50,025 nucleotides of DNA from Pantoea brenneri (GTDB taxonomy: Bacteria > Pseudomonadota > Gammaproteobacteria > Enterobacterales > Enterobacteriaceae), in contig MIEI01000032.1 of NCBI GenBank assembly GCA_002095305.1, positions 1-50,025 of the forward strand. The letters are read 5' to 3'. Under the pieces are notes generated by a model. The model was not told the origin of the DNA. It saw nothing but the letters and a program-made list of their open reading frames with translations, and ran no database searches. The position numbers and the translations under genes were made by a program. Below are positions 1 through 8,486 of this stretch, one piece after another. The first letter of the stretch is position 1; every line of letters starts with the position of its first letter.

Positions 1-819
1 CCATCCCTGGCAGGCTCAGCGCGGGCCATCCCAGGCCCGCTATGCTTTGCTACAGGCATATGCTCCCTTCGCTTCAGCCTGCTGACAAACCGCAATCAGG
101 GTGAATCTGAGCGTGTTTACTCTGCAGGCATAGGCTTACAGTGAACTGGGCCTTTCTTCTCCTTTACGCTATTCCCGCTTCCCATTGCTGACTGTTCTGT
201 TTGTCGATCTTCCAGAAAGTTCCAATAACAGGCATCCGTAACGCAATCTGCTTTTCAGCCGGGATTAATCCGCTTTTCCCATCGGCAGCCCTTGGCACAT
301 CTGCGACGCAGGGATAATTCGTGACACGTTCTTCTTATGACCGAAAGCGGCAAGTTGCTGATTTCTTATGCCTCAATACCAGCATATTCCGCTGGCTGAA
401 CGTCATAACGCACGGTGAATCGTTCAGTTATTCAACATTTGCCGGTAAAAGTTTTAAGTTTTTTAGCGGTGAGAATCACTAGCGACAAACTGGCTATCCA
501 GCAGAAAGTCCGGACGTTACGCCAGCGGCACTGTGCTTTGTATGGCTTTTAGCCGAAAAGGGTTTTTTTTACCGTTGCTTGCTATCCCTCACACTCTGTG
601 TAAATAACTAACCGTTGTATTGACGTTCTTTGCAACTGTTGACAAATTGATGCGTCAATAAAGCGCAGTTACGGAATTTTCTGACCGCTTCCACGGCATC
701 AGGAAAAACATAAAAAACCTGACGCGCTTTAGCCACCCGTTCGGTGGTACGCCTGAACCGCATAAAAAAACCAGAGGTCGGGCAATGCACACAACATCAC
801 ATCACAATGGAGCAAAAGC
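1..819. other. Long non-coding region upstream of dppA
   Basis: I find no supportable gene here. A perfect 7-bp hairpin (gcgggcc at 21-27, ggcccgc at 34-40) lies at the left edge and could be the transcription end of a gene outside the window, although no T-tract follows it. A T8 run sits near 563-570. A TTGACA hexamer at 639-644 has no convincing -10 box at 16-18 bp. A weak alternative pair is TTGCTT (575-580) with TGTAAA (599-604). The dppA messenger probably has a long leader, as dpp operons do. The base composition is more mixed than in the coding DNA that follows. Confidence 0.6.
788..807 (+). promoter_or_regulatory. C/A-rich element before dppA start, probable GcvB sRNA target
   Basis: The 20 bases directly upstream of the GGAG Shine-Dalgarno sequence (809-812) contain only C and A apart from two T residues (cacacaacatcacatcacaa). 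In E. coli and Salmonella the small RNA GcvB represses dppA and oppA by pairing its G/U-rich segment with C/A-rich stretches at this position. The match in composition and place is seen directly; regulation by GcvB is inferred. Confidence 0.55.
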
Positions 820-2430
820 ATGATCAACTCCCTGGCTAAATCCGGGATGCTGAAGGTCGGTCTGAGCCTGATTGCTATGACTGTCGCCGCCGGTGTTCAG
901 GCAAAAACCCTGGTTTACTGTTCAGAAGGTTCTCCGGAAGGCTTTAACCCGCAGCTGTTCACCTCGGGTACCACTTATGACGCCAGCTCACGCCAGATTT
1001 ATAACCGTCTGGTTGAGTTCACCATCGGCACCACTGAATTACACGCAGCACTGGCCGAGAAGTGGGATGTCAGCGAAGACGGCAAAACCTACACCTTCCA
1101 CCTGCGCAAAGGCGTGAAGTGGCAGACCACCAAAGATTTCAAACCGACGCGTGAATTTAACGCGGATGATGTGGTGTTCACCTTTGAACGCCAGCTGGAT
1201 AAAAACAACGCCTACCATGGCGTCTCCGGCGGCAGCTACGAATATTTCGAAGGCATGGATATGCCGAAGCTGATCAGCAAAATTGAAAAAGTGGACGATC
1301 ATACCGTGCGCTTTGTGCTGACCCGTCCTGAAGCGCCGTTCCTGGCGGATCTCGGCATGGACTTCGCCTCTATTCTGTCGAAAGAGTACGCGGACAACAT
1401 GCTGAAAGCCGGCTCACCGCAAAAGGTCGACCTGAATCCGGTCGGTACCGGCCCGTTCCAGCTGCTGCAGTACCAGAAAGATTCGCGCATTCTGTATAAA
1501 GCCAACCCGGACTACTGGGGCACTAAACCGAAAATCGATCGGTTAGTCTTCTCCATTACGCCGGATGCTTCCGTGCGTTACGCCAAACTGCAGAAGGGCG
1601 AATGTCAGGTAATGCCGTATCCAAACCCGGCTGACATTGCGCGCATGAAGCAGGACAAAAACATCAACCTGTATGAGCAGGCTGGCCTGAACGTCGGCTA
1701 TCTGTCGTACAACGTTGAGAAAAAACCGCTGGATAACCTGAAAGTACGTCAGGCCCTGACCATGGCGGTGAACAAGCAGGCGATCATTGATGCCGTTTAT
1801 CAGGGTGCAGGCCAGACGGCTAAAAACCTGATCCCACCGACCATGTGGGGCTACAACGACGCCGTGAAGGACTACGCCTACGATCCTGAAAAAGCCAAAG
1901 CGCTGCTGAAAGAAGCAGGTATGGCTGACGGCTTCTCCATCGACCTGTGGGCGATGCCGGTACAGCGTCCTTACAACCCGAACGCGCGCCGTATGGCGGA
2001 GATGATTCAGTCCGACTGGGCGAAGATTGGCGTGAAAGCCAAGATTGTGACCTATGAGTGGGGCGAATATCTGAAGCGTGCCAAAGCCGGCGAACATCAG
2101 ACCGTAATGATGGGCTGGACCGGTGATAATGGGGATCCGGATAACTTCCTCGCCACCCTGTTCAGCTGTTCAGCGGCCAAAGATGGCTCTAACTACTCGC
2201 GCTGGTGCGATAAATCCTTTGAGGATCAGATTCAGCCAGCACGCGCCACCGCCGATCAGGCCAAGCGCATCGAGTACTACAAGCAGGCACAGGTTGTGAT
2301 GCATGACCAGGCACCGGCGCTGATGATCGCGCACTCAACGGTCTACGAACCGGTCAGCAAGAAAGTCTCCGGCTACAAAGTCGATCCGCTTGGCGGACAC
2401 TACTTTGCCCAGGTAGACATTCAGGAATAA
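820..2430 (+). CDS. dppA: Periplasmic dipeptide-binding protein DppA
   Basis: Periplasmic solute-binding protein of the dipeptide ABC importer, also used for heme and for peptide chemotaxis in E. coli. The 536-residue product starts with a Sec signal peptide (positive start, hydrophobic core, cleavage expected after Ala28 of VQA). A family 5 binding fold follows. Mature Cys6 (Cys34 of the precursor), the Cys of KGECQV, and the pair in LFSC and SRWC match the two disulfides of E. coli DppA. Start ATG 820 has GGAG seven bases upstream. It is the first gene of dppABCDF and is separated from dppB by 171 bp containing hairpins, which would allow more binding protein than permease to be made. Confidence 0.97.
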   Translation: MINSLAKSGMLKVGLSLIAMTVAAGVQAKTLVYCSEGSPEGFNPQLFTSGTTYDASSRQIYNRLVEFTIGTTELHAALAEKWDVSEDGKTYTFHLRKGVKWQTTKDFKPTREFNADDVVFTFERQLDKNNAYHGVSGGSYEYFEGMDMPKLISKIEKVDDHTVRFVLTRPEAPFLADLGMDFASILSKEYADNMLKAGSPQKVDLNPVGTGPFQLLQYQKDSRILYKANPDYWGTKPKIDRLVFSITPDASVRYAKLQKGECQVMPYPNPADIARMKQDKNINLYEQAGLNVGYLSYNVEKKPLDNLKVRQALTMAVNKQAIIDAVYQGAGQTAKNLIPPTMWGYNDAVKDYAYDPEKAKALLKEAGMADGFSIDLWAMPVQRPYNPNARRMAEMIQSDWAKIGVKAKIVTYEWGEYLKRAKAGEHQTVMMGWTGDNGDPDNFLATLFSCSAAKDGSNYSRWCDKSFEDQIQPARATADQAKRIEYYKQAQVVMHDQAPALMIAHSTVYEPVSKKVSGYKVDPLGGHYFAQVDIQE

Positions 2431-2501
2431 TTGTTGCCTTTTCCGGGGCGGCCACCCGTCGCTCCGGCTTTATCTCCCTGTTTTACTGGAAACGGTAGAG
2501 G

Positions 2502-2538
2502 CGCAGCCTGGCTGCGTCGCGGTCGGGCCTACCCGATC
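2502..2538 (+). promoter_or_regulatory. Two intercistronic hairpins between dppA and dppB
   Basis: cgcagc (2502-2507) pairs with gctgcg (2511-2516) across a 3-base loop. ggtcggg (2521-2527) pairs with cccgatc (2532-2538) across four bases with one G-U pair. Neither is followed by a T-tract, so full termination is unlikely. Hairpins here commonly protect the 3' end of the binding-protein message and lower downstream expression; that role is inferred. Confidence 0.45.
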
Positions 2539-2601
2539 GTCAGATGTAAGCAATAACTACCCTCGCGGCGACGGTCGCGCGGACAAGAGAGAACCCGGAT
2601 T

Positions 2602-3621
2602 ATGCTGCAGTTCATACTCCGACGTTTGGGCCTTGTCATCCCAACGTTTATCGGTATTACATTACTCACTTTCGCATTTGTTCATATGATCCCCGGCGAT
2701 CCGGTGCTGATCATGGCGGGCGAACGCGGTATTTCCCCTGAACGCCACGCGCAGTTAATGGCGCTGTTAGGCCTGGATCAGCCGCTGTGGAAACAGTATC
2801 TGAACTACATTAACGGCGTATTACATGGCGATCTGGGCATTTCACTCAAGAGCCGCATCCCGGTATGGGATGAATTTGTGCCGCGCTTTAAAGCCACGCT
2901 GGAACTGGGCGTCTGCGCGATGCTGTTTGCGGTCGCGATCGGCATCCCGGTTGGGGTGATGGCGGCGGTTAAACGTGGCTCGATCTTCGATCACACCGCG
3001 GTCGGCATCTCCCTGACCGGCTACTCGATGCCGATCTTCTGGTGGGGCATCATGCTGATCATGCTGGTTTCGGTACAGTTCAATCTGACGCCGGTTTCCG
3101 GCCGCGTCGGCGACACCGTATTCCTCGATGACACCATGCCACTGACTGGCTTCATGCTGATCGACACCTTTTTCTGGGGTGAGGCGGGTGATTTCCACGA
3201 TGCGGTGATGCACATGATTTTGCCCGCTATCGTGCTCGGCACCATTCCGCTAGCGGTGATTGTACGTATGACGCGCTCGGCGATGCTGGAAGTGCTGGGT
3301 GAAGATTACATCCGTACGGCGCGCGCTAAAGGACTGACGCGGATGCGGGTTATCGTGGTGCATGCGCTGCGTAACGCCATGCTGCCGGTGGTGACCGTCA
3401 TCGGTCTGCAGGTCGGAACCTTACTGGCCGGCGCGATCCTGACCGAAACCATCTTCTCGTGGCCGGGTCTGGGTCGCTGGCTGATCGAAGCGCTGCAACG
3501 CCGCGATTATCCGGTAGTGCAGGGCGGTGTGCTGCTGACGGCGGTACTGATTATCCTGGTCAACCTGCTGGTTGATCTGCTGTATGGCGTGGTTAACCCG
3601 CGCATACGTCATAAGAAATAA
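2602..3621 (+). CDS. dppB: Dipeptide ABC transporter permease DppB
   Basis: Inner-membrane permease subunit that forms the dipeptide channel with DppC. The 339-residue protein begins with the usual MLQFILRRLG helix, has six predicted membrane segments, and a periplasmic PGDP segment (31-34). The cytoplasmic EAA loop that docks on the ATPases lies around residues 234-245 (EDYIRTARAKGL). Length matches E. coli DppB (339). It lies 9 bp before dppC in the same operon. Nothing unusual was seen. Confidence 0.96.
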   Translation: MLQFILRRLGLVIPTFIGITLLTFAFVHMIPGDPVLIMAGERGISPERHAQLMALLGLDQPLWKQYLNYINGVLHGDLGISLKSRIPVWDEFVPRFKATLELGVCAMLFAVAIGIPVGVMAAVKRGSIFDHTAVGISLTGYSMPIFWWGIMLIMLVSVQFNLTPVSGRVGDTVFLDDTMPLTGFMLIDTFFWGEAGDFHDAVMHMILPAIVLGTIPLAVIVRMTRSAMLEVLGEDYIRTARAKGLTRMRVIVVHALRNAMLPVVTVIGLQVGTLLAGAILTETIFSWPGLGRWLIEALQRRDYPVVQGGVLLTAVLIILVNLLVDLLYGVVNPRIRHKK

Positions 3622-3630
3622 GGGGGCATC

Positions 3631-4533
3631 ATGTCTGTTGTTGATCCCGCCAGCGTAACCGCTGCACCCAAGCCGATGACCCCGTTTCAGGAATTCTGGC
3701 ACTATTTTAAACGCAACAAAGGCGCCGTGGTGGGCCTGGCGTACATCATCATTATGTTGCTGGTGGCGGTGTTCGCCGATCTGCTGGCGCCCCATGCGCC
3801 GGCGGAACAGTTCCGTGATGCGCTGCTGCATCCGCCGGTCTGGCAGGAAGGCGGAAACTGGAGCTACATCCTCGGTACCGATGATGTTGGCCGTGATGTG
3901 CTGTCGCGTCTGATGTACGGCGCGCGTCTGTCGCTGCTGGTCGGCTGCCTGGTGGTAGTGCTGTCGCTGATTTTCGGGGTGATCTTCGGTCTGCTGGCCG
4001 GTTACCTCGGCGGCGTGGTGGATGCCACCATTATGCGCCTGGTCGATATCATGCTGGCGCTGCCGAGCCTGCTGCTGGCGCTGGTGCTGGTGGCTATTTT
4101 CGGTCCCTCAATCGTTAACGCCTCTATCGCCCTGACGTTTGTCGCGCTGCCGCACTACATTCGTCTGACCCGTGCCGCGGTACTGGTGGAGGTGAACCGC
4201 GACTACGTGACCGCCTCCAGCGTCGCCGGGGCCGGTATGCTGCGTCAGATGTTCGTTAATATTCTGCCTAACTGTCTTGCACCGTTGATCGTGCAGGCGT
4301 CGTTAGGTTTCTCCAACGCCATTCTCGATATGGCGGCGTTGGGCTTTCTCGGTATGGGTGCGCAACCGCCAACGCCGGAGTGGGGCACCATGCTCTCCGA
4401 CGTATTGCAGTATGCGCAAAGTGCCTGGTGGGTGGTGACGTTCCCTGGATTAGTCATTCTGCTTACCGTGCTGGCATTTAACCTGATGGGCGATGGTTTG
4501 CGTGATGCACTCGACCCGAAACTCAAGCAGTAA
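3631..4533 (+). CDS. dppC: Dipeptide ABC transporter permease DppC
   Basis: Second inner-membrane permease of the dipeptide importer, 300 residues as in E. coli. The N-terminal tail of DppC/OppC proteins precedes the first helix (about 31-50). The family segment GTDDVGRDVLSRLMYGAR lies at about 82-99, and the EAA loop at about 191-202 (DYVTASSVAGAG). AGGGGG (3620-3625) before ATG 3631 is a strong ribosome binding site. dppD follows after 12 bp. Confidence 0.96.
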   Translation: MSVVDPASVTAAPKPMTPFQEFWHYFKRNKGAVVGLAYIIIMLLVAVFADLLAPHAPAEQFRDALLHPPVWQEGGNWSYILGTDDVGRDVLSRLMYGARLSLLVGCLVVVLSLIFGVIFGLLAGYLGGVVDATIMRLVDIMLALPSLLLALVLVAIFGPSIVNASIALTFVALPHYIRLTRAAVLVEVNRDYVTASSVAGAGMLRQMFVNILPNCLAPLIVQASLGFSNAILDMAALGFLGMGAQPPTPEWGTMLSDVLQYAQSAWWVVTFPGLVILLTVLAFNLMGDGLRDALDPKLKQ

Positions 4534-4545
4534 AGAGGCACCGAG

Positions 4546-5532
4546 ATGGCGTTATTAAATGTAGACAAACTGTCGGTGCATTTCGGCGACGAAAAGGCAC
4601 CGTTCCGGGCGGTTGACCGCATCAGTTATCAGGTGGAGCAGGGCCAGGTAGTCGGCATTGTCGGCGAGTCAGGCTCCGGTAAGTCGGTCAGCTCGCTGGC
4701 GATCATGGGGCTGATCGATTTCCCTGGCAAAGTGATGGCGGAAAAGCTGGAGTTTAACCAGCGCGACCTGAAACGCATCTCCGAAAGAGAGCGCCGCCAG
4801 CTGGTGGGCGCGGAAGTGGCGATGATTTTCCAGGACCCGATGACCAGCCTCAACCCTTGTTACACCGTGGGTTTCCAGATCATGGAAGCGATCAAAGTGC
4901 ATCAGGGCGGCAACAAACGTACCCGGCGTCAGCGGGCAATCGACCTGCTGAATCAGGTGGGCATTCCCGATCCGGCGTCGCGACTGGATGTTTATCCGCA
5001 CCAGCTGTCGGGCGGGATGAGCCAGCGTGTCATGATCGCCATGGCGATAGCCTGCCGTCCGAAGCTGCTGATTGCCGATGAGCCAACCACCGCGCTCGAC
5101 GTGACTATCCAGGCGCAGATCATCGAACTGCTGCTGGAGTTACAGCAGCAGGATAACATGGCGCTGATCCTGATTACCCACGATCTGGCGCTGGTGGCCG
5201 AAGCGGCGCACCACATTATTGTGATGTATGCCGGTCAGGTGGTGGAGAGCGGCAAAGCGACCGATATCTTTAAGGCACCGCGTCATCCTTACACCCAGGC
5301 GCTGCTGCGTGCCTTGCCGGAGTTCGCTGCCGATAAAGCCCGTCTGGCCTCGCTGCCGGGCGTGGTACCGGGCAAATACGATCGCCCGGTTGGCTGCCTG
5401 CTCAACCCACGCTGTCCTTATGCCACTGACCATTGTCGTAAGGAAGAACCGGAACTGCGCACCATTCCAGGCCGCCAGTCCAAGTGTCACTATCCGCTGG
5501 ACGATGCCGGGAGACCGACTTATGAGTCATGA
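4546..5532 (+). CDS. dppD: Dipeptide ABC transporter ATPase DppD
   Basis: One of two ATPases energising DppBC. Motifs are Walker A GESGSGKS (40-47), Q-loop Gln96, signature LSGGMSQ (154-160), Walker B LLIADEP (174-180) and H-loop His212. The C-terminal oligopeptide-transporter extension carries four cysteines (284, 290, 297, 314). Their spacing fits the iron-sulfur cluster reported in the DppD family, although I infer the cluster only from the cysteine pattern. The 328-residue length is normal. The last codons overlap the start of dppF by 11 bp, indicating coupled translation. Confidence 0.96.
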   Translation: MALLNVDKLSVHFGDEKAPFRAVDRISYQVEQGQVVGIVGESGSGKSVSSLAIMGLIDFPGKVMAEKLEFNQRDLKRISERERRQLVGAEVAMIFQDPMTSLNPCYTVGFQIMEAIKVHQGGNKRTRRQRAIDLLNQVGIPDPASRLDVYPHQLSGGMSQRVMIAMAIACRPKLLIADEPTTALDVTIQAQIIELLLELQQQDNMALILITHDLALVAEAAHHIIVMYAGQVVESGKATDIFKAPRHPYTQALLRALPEFAADKARLASLPGVVPGKYDRPVGCLLNPRCPYATDHCRKEEPELRTIPGRQSKCHYPLDDAGRPTYES

Positions 5533-6544
5533 AACAACCAAGCATGAGTATTTGTTACAGGCGATCGATCTGAAAAAGCACTACCCGGTGAAGAAAGGGT
5601 TGTTTGGTCAGGAACGTCTGGTGAAAGCGCTGGATGGCGTGTCGTTTAATCTGGAGCGCGGCAAAACGCTGGCGGTAGTCGGCGAGTCAGGATGTGGAAA
5701 ATCCACCCTTGGCCGCCTGCTGACGATGATTGAAACCCCGACCGAAGGCCAGCTTTACTGGCATGGACAGGATCTGCTGAAGCACGATCCGCAGGCGCAG
5801 AAACTGCGTCGTCAGAAAATCCAGATCGTCTTTCAGAACCCCTACGGCTCTCTGAATCCGCGTAAGAAAGTGAGTCAGATTCTGGAAGAGCCGCTGGTCA
5901 TCAATACCACGCTGACCAAAGCCGAGCGCCGCGAGAAAACGCTGGAGATGATGGCCAAAGTGGGCCTGAAGACCGAGCATTACGACCGCTATCCCCACAT
6001 GTTCTCCGGGGGACAGCGCCAGCGTATTGCGATTGCCCGCGGCCTGATGCTCGATCCGGACGTGCTGATTGCCGATGAGCCGGTTTCGGCGCTCGACGTC
6101 TCGGTGCGCGCCCAGGTGCTGAACCTGATGATGGATCTGCAGCAGGATATGGGACTTTCCTACGTCTTTATCTCGCACGATTTGTCGGTGGTAGAGCACA
6201 TTGCGGATGAAGTGATGGTGATGTACCTCGGACGCTGCGTTGAGAAGGGCAGCAAAGAGGCGATTTTTGCTAATCCGCGCCATCCGTATACCCAGGCTCT
6301 GCTGTCGGCCACGCCGCGTCTGAATCCGGACGACCGCCGTGAGCGGATTAAGCTGACCGGCGAGCTGCCGAGTCCGCTCAGTCCGCCACCGGGTTGCGCC
6401 TTCAACGCACGCTGCCGCCGGCGCTTTGGCACCTGCGTTCAGCTGCAACCGAAGCTGAAAAGCTACGGTGGTCAGCAGATCGCCTGCTTCGCCGTCGACC
6501 AGGATGAAAATCAGCCGGTCGGCGCGGCAGAAAAAGTCGGTTAA
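5522..6544 (+). CDS. dppF: Dipeptide ABC transporter ATPase DppF
   Basis: Second ATPase of the importer, 340 residues. Walker A is GESGCGKS (54-61), signature FSGGQRQR (161-168) and Walker B VLIADEP (181-187). The C-terminal extension again contains Cys residues (GCAFNARC and following). I chose ATG 5522 because the protein then aligns with the start of E. coli DppF; the open frame extends further upstream but there it only shadows dppD. This is the last gene of the operon, with a terminator 8 bp after the stop. Confidence 0.96.
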   Translation: MSHETTKHEYLLQAIDLKKHYPVKKGLFGQERLVKALDGVSFNLERGKTLAVVGESGCGKSTLGRLLTMIETPTEGQLYWHGQDLLKHDPQAQKLRRQKIQIVFQNPYGSLNPRKKVSQILEEPLVINTTLTKAERREKTLEMMAKVGLKTEHYDRYPHMFSGGQRQRIAIARGLMLDPDVLIADEPVSALDVSVRAQVLNLMMDLQQDMGLSYVFISHDLSVVEHIADEVMVMYLGRCVEKGSKEAIFANPRHPYTQALLSATPRLNPDDRRERIKLTGELPSPLSPPPGCAFNARCRRRFGTCVQLQPKLKSYGGQQIACFAVDQDENQPVGAAEKVG

Positions 6545-6551
6545 AGATAAG

Positions 6552-6575
6552 AAGGCTCCTGCGGGGGCCTTTTTT
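6552..6575 (+). terminator. Rho-independent terminator of dppABCDF
   Basis: aaggctcc (6552-6559) pairs with ggggcctt (6564-6571) with one G-U pair and a 4-base loop, followed by a T6 tract at 6570-6575. It starts 8 bp after the dppF stop. Confidence 0.9.
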
Positions 6576-6668
6576 ACTGACGCGTCCCGCTCAGCCCACA
6601 TCCGGGTGTCGCTTACCCTCCTCTGCTGTCTTTTTTCATTATCCTGATTAATCAATGGGTTCAGCCGC

Positions 6669-6700
6669 GGATATTTGCAGCAAAAAACCGGTAAATATCC
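6669..6700. repeat. Inverted repeat upstream of bcs operon
   Basis: GGATATTT (6669-6676) is the exact reverse complement of AAATATCC (6693-6700). With one G-U and one more G-C pair it forms a 10-bp stem around an A-rich 12-base loop. There is no T-tract, and it lies about 350 bp before bcsO, so an operator or DNA-binding site is more likely than a terminator. Confidence 0.5.
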
Positions 6701-7003
6701 TCAATCTCTGCCGGGGATTAAATCCAGGCAGATGCGCGCAAAGCCATCGGGCAAATTTAGTCAGTGCCAGGGATTAATCTCATCTTATCCCGGCTGGCTG
6801 GGCCAGCCGTTCCATGAGTACACCTCAGTCGCTGAATGTTGAAACCCTGCTAATCAATTTAACTTAACAACTACTTATTAATTTCAGGGCAAAAGCAGTC
6901 GCTGTCACCCTTTTTCGGCGCTTATCGAATCTTTCTGATTAAACTATTTTATTGAATTCGCTGTTTTTGTAATCAGATTTTTCTCACTGAGTTTAAGCGG
7001 ATG

Positions 7004-7012
7004 TGCTATATT
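7004..7012 (+). promoter_or_regulatory. Extended -10 promoter candidate for bcsO
   Basis: TG-C-TATATT at 7004-7012 fits an extended -10 element (TGnTATAAT). No good -35 box lies 17 bp upstream, consistent with an extended -10 or activator-dependent promoter. The start would fall near 7019, giving a leader of about 30 nt; AGG at 7037-7039 precedes the bcsO ATG by nine bases. Confidence 0.5.
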
Positions 7013-7048
7013 CCAGGAAAATTCCCCCCTTGTTGCAGGCCATAGTCA

Positions 7049-7639
7049 ATGAAGAATTACGACGATTTGCAGCGTTTTAAAGAGAAGACGCAAACGCTCG
7101 ACATCGCCTTTAAAGATATGTCTGGCCAGACGCAGGAAGCGGCGGAACACAGTAAATGGTCATTGATTCGTCAGCTGGCGAGCGATGCCCAGCAGAATGC
7201 CCTTGGCGGCGGTCAGCGTATCGATTTGCCCCAACCTCAGCCGCTGCGCGGCGATGAATTCAGCGCGCCGGCTCCGGCCTCTCAGCCGCGCCAGCCGACG
7301 CTCAGTGCACAACCGGCAGCGGCAGCTCGCGGCTCGATACTGGACAGTCTGGCGGGCAGTGCTGCCGCAGCGAAAGTGACCGCTGAAGCTGGATCTTCAT
7401 CGCTGTTCCCGCCGCCTTCGCTAAAACCGGCAGAGCCGGTGGCAACGCTGCGTCCTGCTGCTGTTCAGCCCGCTGCGGTGGCAAACCCACCGACGGACCT
7501 CACCCCGCCTGCGTCGGCGAACCGCGCCGAACCGGGACGTTTTGGTGCATTGTTCCGCTCACGCGACAGCGAACCGGTTAACCTGCCAAAAGAGACCTTA
7601 TTGAAACCGTTACTGGAGAAGATTGCGCTATGCCGTTAG
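7049..7639 (+). CDS. bcsO: Cellulose biosynthesis protein BcsO, proline-rich
   Basis: Small accessory protein of bcsD-containing enterobacterial cellulose operons. The 196 residues begin with a short charged segment (about 1-50: MKNYDDLQRFKEKTQTLD) and continue into a Pro/Ala-rich, probably disordered middle. A short tail rich in Phe and Arg follows (about 165-175, RFGALFRSRD). There is no signal peptide, so it is cytosolic. Proline-rich proteins of bcsD operons (the BcsH/BcsO/BcsP group) are thought to organise BcsD into an intracellular scaffold lining up synthase complexes; that role is inferred from the group. It overlaps bcsQ by 10 bp. The name rests on position and composition, since low-complexity proteins align poorly. 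Confidence 0.8.
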   Translation: MKNYDDLQRFKEKTQTLDIAFKDMSGQTQEAAEHSKWSLIRQLASDAQQNALGGGQRIDLPQPQPLRGDEFSAPAPASQPRQPTLSAQPAAAARGSILDSLAGSAAAAKVTAEAGSSSLFPPPSLKPAEPVATLRPAAVQPAAVANPPTDLTPPASANRAEPGRFGALFRSRDSEPVNLPKETLLKPLLEKIALCR

Positions 7640-8433
7640 TTTGTGTGTGCTCGCCGAAAGGGGGAGTAGGGAAAACCACGTTGGCGGCGAACCTGGCCTG
7701 GAGTCTGGCGCGTTCCGGTAGCAAAGTTCTGGCAATTGATTTTGATGTGCAGAATGCTCTGCGTCTGCATTTTGGCGTTCCGCTTCATGACGGGCGCGGA
7801 TTTGTGGCCCGTTCGGAAGAGCAGGCGGACTGGAGTCAGTCGATTCTGACCACCGGCGGCAATATCTTCGTGCTGCCCTATGGCGACGTGACCGAGCCCC
7901 AGCGTGAGCGCTTTGAAGAACAGCTGATGAAAGATCCGCACTTTATTCAGCGCGGACTCGACACGGTGCTTAATTATCCCGGCCTGGTCATTGTGGCTGA
8001 TTTTCCGCCGGGTCCGGGTCCGGCCCTTAAAGCAATGACGGCGCTGGCCGATATGCATTTAGTGGTGATGTTAGCGGATACCGCCTCGGTCTCTTTATTA
8101 CCGCAGATTGAGGAGAACCGGATGACCGGTAAACCTCTCAACAATAAACAGGGTCACTATTTCGTCCTGAACCAGTGCGACAACCGCCGCAATATTAACC
8201 GTGACGTGACGGCATTTATGCAACAGCGGCTGGGCGATAATTTACTCGGCGTGGTTCACCGCGACGAAAGTGTGGGTGAAGCAAATGCTTCCCAGCAGTC
8301 TGTGTATGATTTTAGTCCCGCGTCTGCGGCGGCCTTTGATATTGAACTGATTGCCAAACGTGTCAGCAGCATTCTGAATATCACCGTCGGCAACGGCGAA
8401 GTTCAGGCTCCCATCCGTACTAACCAATATTAA
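7630..8433 (+). CDS. bcsQ: Cellulose biosynthesis ParA/MinD-like ATPase BcsQ
   Basis: SIMIBI-class ATPase of the ParA/MinD family needed for cellulose production and thought to position the Bcs complex. The deviant Walker A is SPKGGVGKTT (8-17). AIDFDVQNALRLHFG follows as the switch region and LVIVADFPPG resembles the Walker B strand. Length is 267 residues against 250 in E. coli. Start ATG 7630 lies inside the end of bcsO, so translation is probably coupled. A 9-bp hairpin follows the stop. Confidence 0.93.
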   Translation: MPLVCVCSPKGGVGKTTLAANLAWSLARSGSKVLAIDFDVQNALRLHFGVPLHDGRGFVARSEEQADWSQSILTTGGNIFVLPYGDVTEPQRERFEEQLMKDPHFIQRGLDTVLNYPGLVIVADFPPGPGPALKAMTALADMHLVVMLADTASVSLLPQIEENRMTGKPLNNKQGHYFVLNQCDNRRNINRDVTAFMQQRLGDNLLGVVHRDESVGEANASQQSVYDFSPASAAAFDIELIAKRVSSILNITVGNGEVQAPIRTNQY

Positions 8434-8456
8434 TCACCTGATGTGAACAGGTGATT
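8432..8456 (+). promoter_or_regulatory. Intercistronic hairpin between bcsQ and bcsA
   Basis: AATCACCTG (8432-8440) and CAGGTGATT (8448-8456) form a perfect 9-bp stem with a 7-base loop, beginning in the bcsQ stop codon. There is no T-tract. It probably stabilises or processes the bcs message rather than ending it, since the next gene belongs to the same pathway on the same strand. Confidence 0.5.
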
Positions 8457-8486
8457 GAATTTACACAGCTCTTCTCAGGGTGAATC

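Larger units (their letters stand above)
6576..7048. other. Intergenic control region before the cellulose operon
   Basis: This 473-bp A/T-richer gap holds no gene. Visible structure: a long inverted repeat at 6669-6700, the near-palindrome ggatt-a-aatcc at 6715-6725, a related ggattaatc at about 6771-6779, an A/T-rich stretch at 6850-6960, and a promoter-like box at 7004-7012. The length and repeats suggest that several regulators act here, but I cannot name them. Confidence 0.55.

Noticed and set aside
1..40. The first three bases CCA as the end of a tRNA-Pro gene, followed by a terminator hairpin
   Set aside because: E. coli has proK upstream of dppA, so it is tempting, but three bases cannot support a tRNA call and the hairpin has no T-tract.
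608..790. Minus-strand 60-codon ORF upstream of dppA
   Set aside because: No ribosome binding site or family resemblance, and it lies antisense to the dppA leader. Probably chance.
5687..6655. 322-codon minus-strand ORF opposite dppF
   Set aside because: Antisense shadow of a well-conserved ATPase gene in GC-rich DNA; His/Gln/Arg-rich composition typical of shadows.
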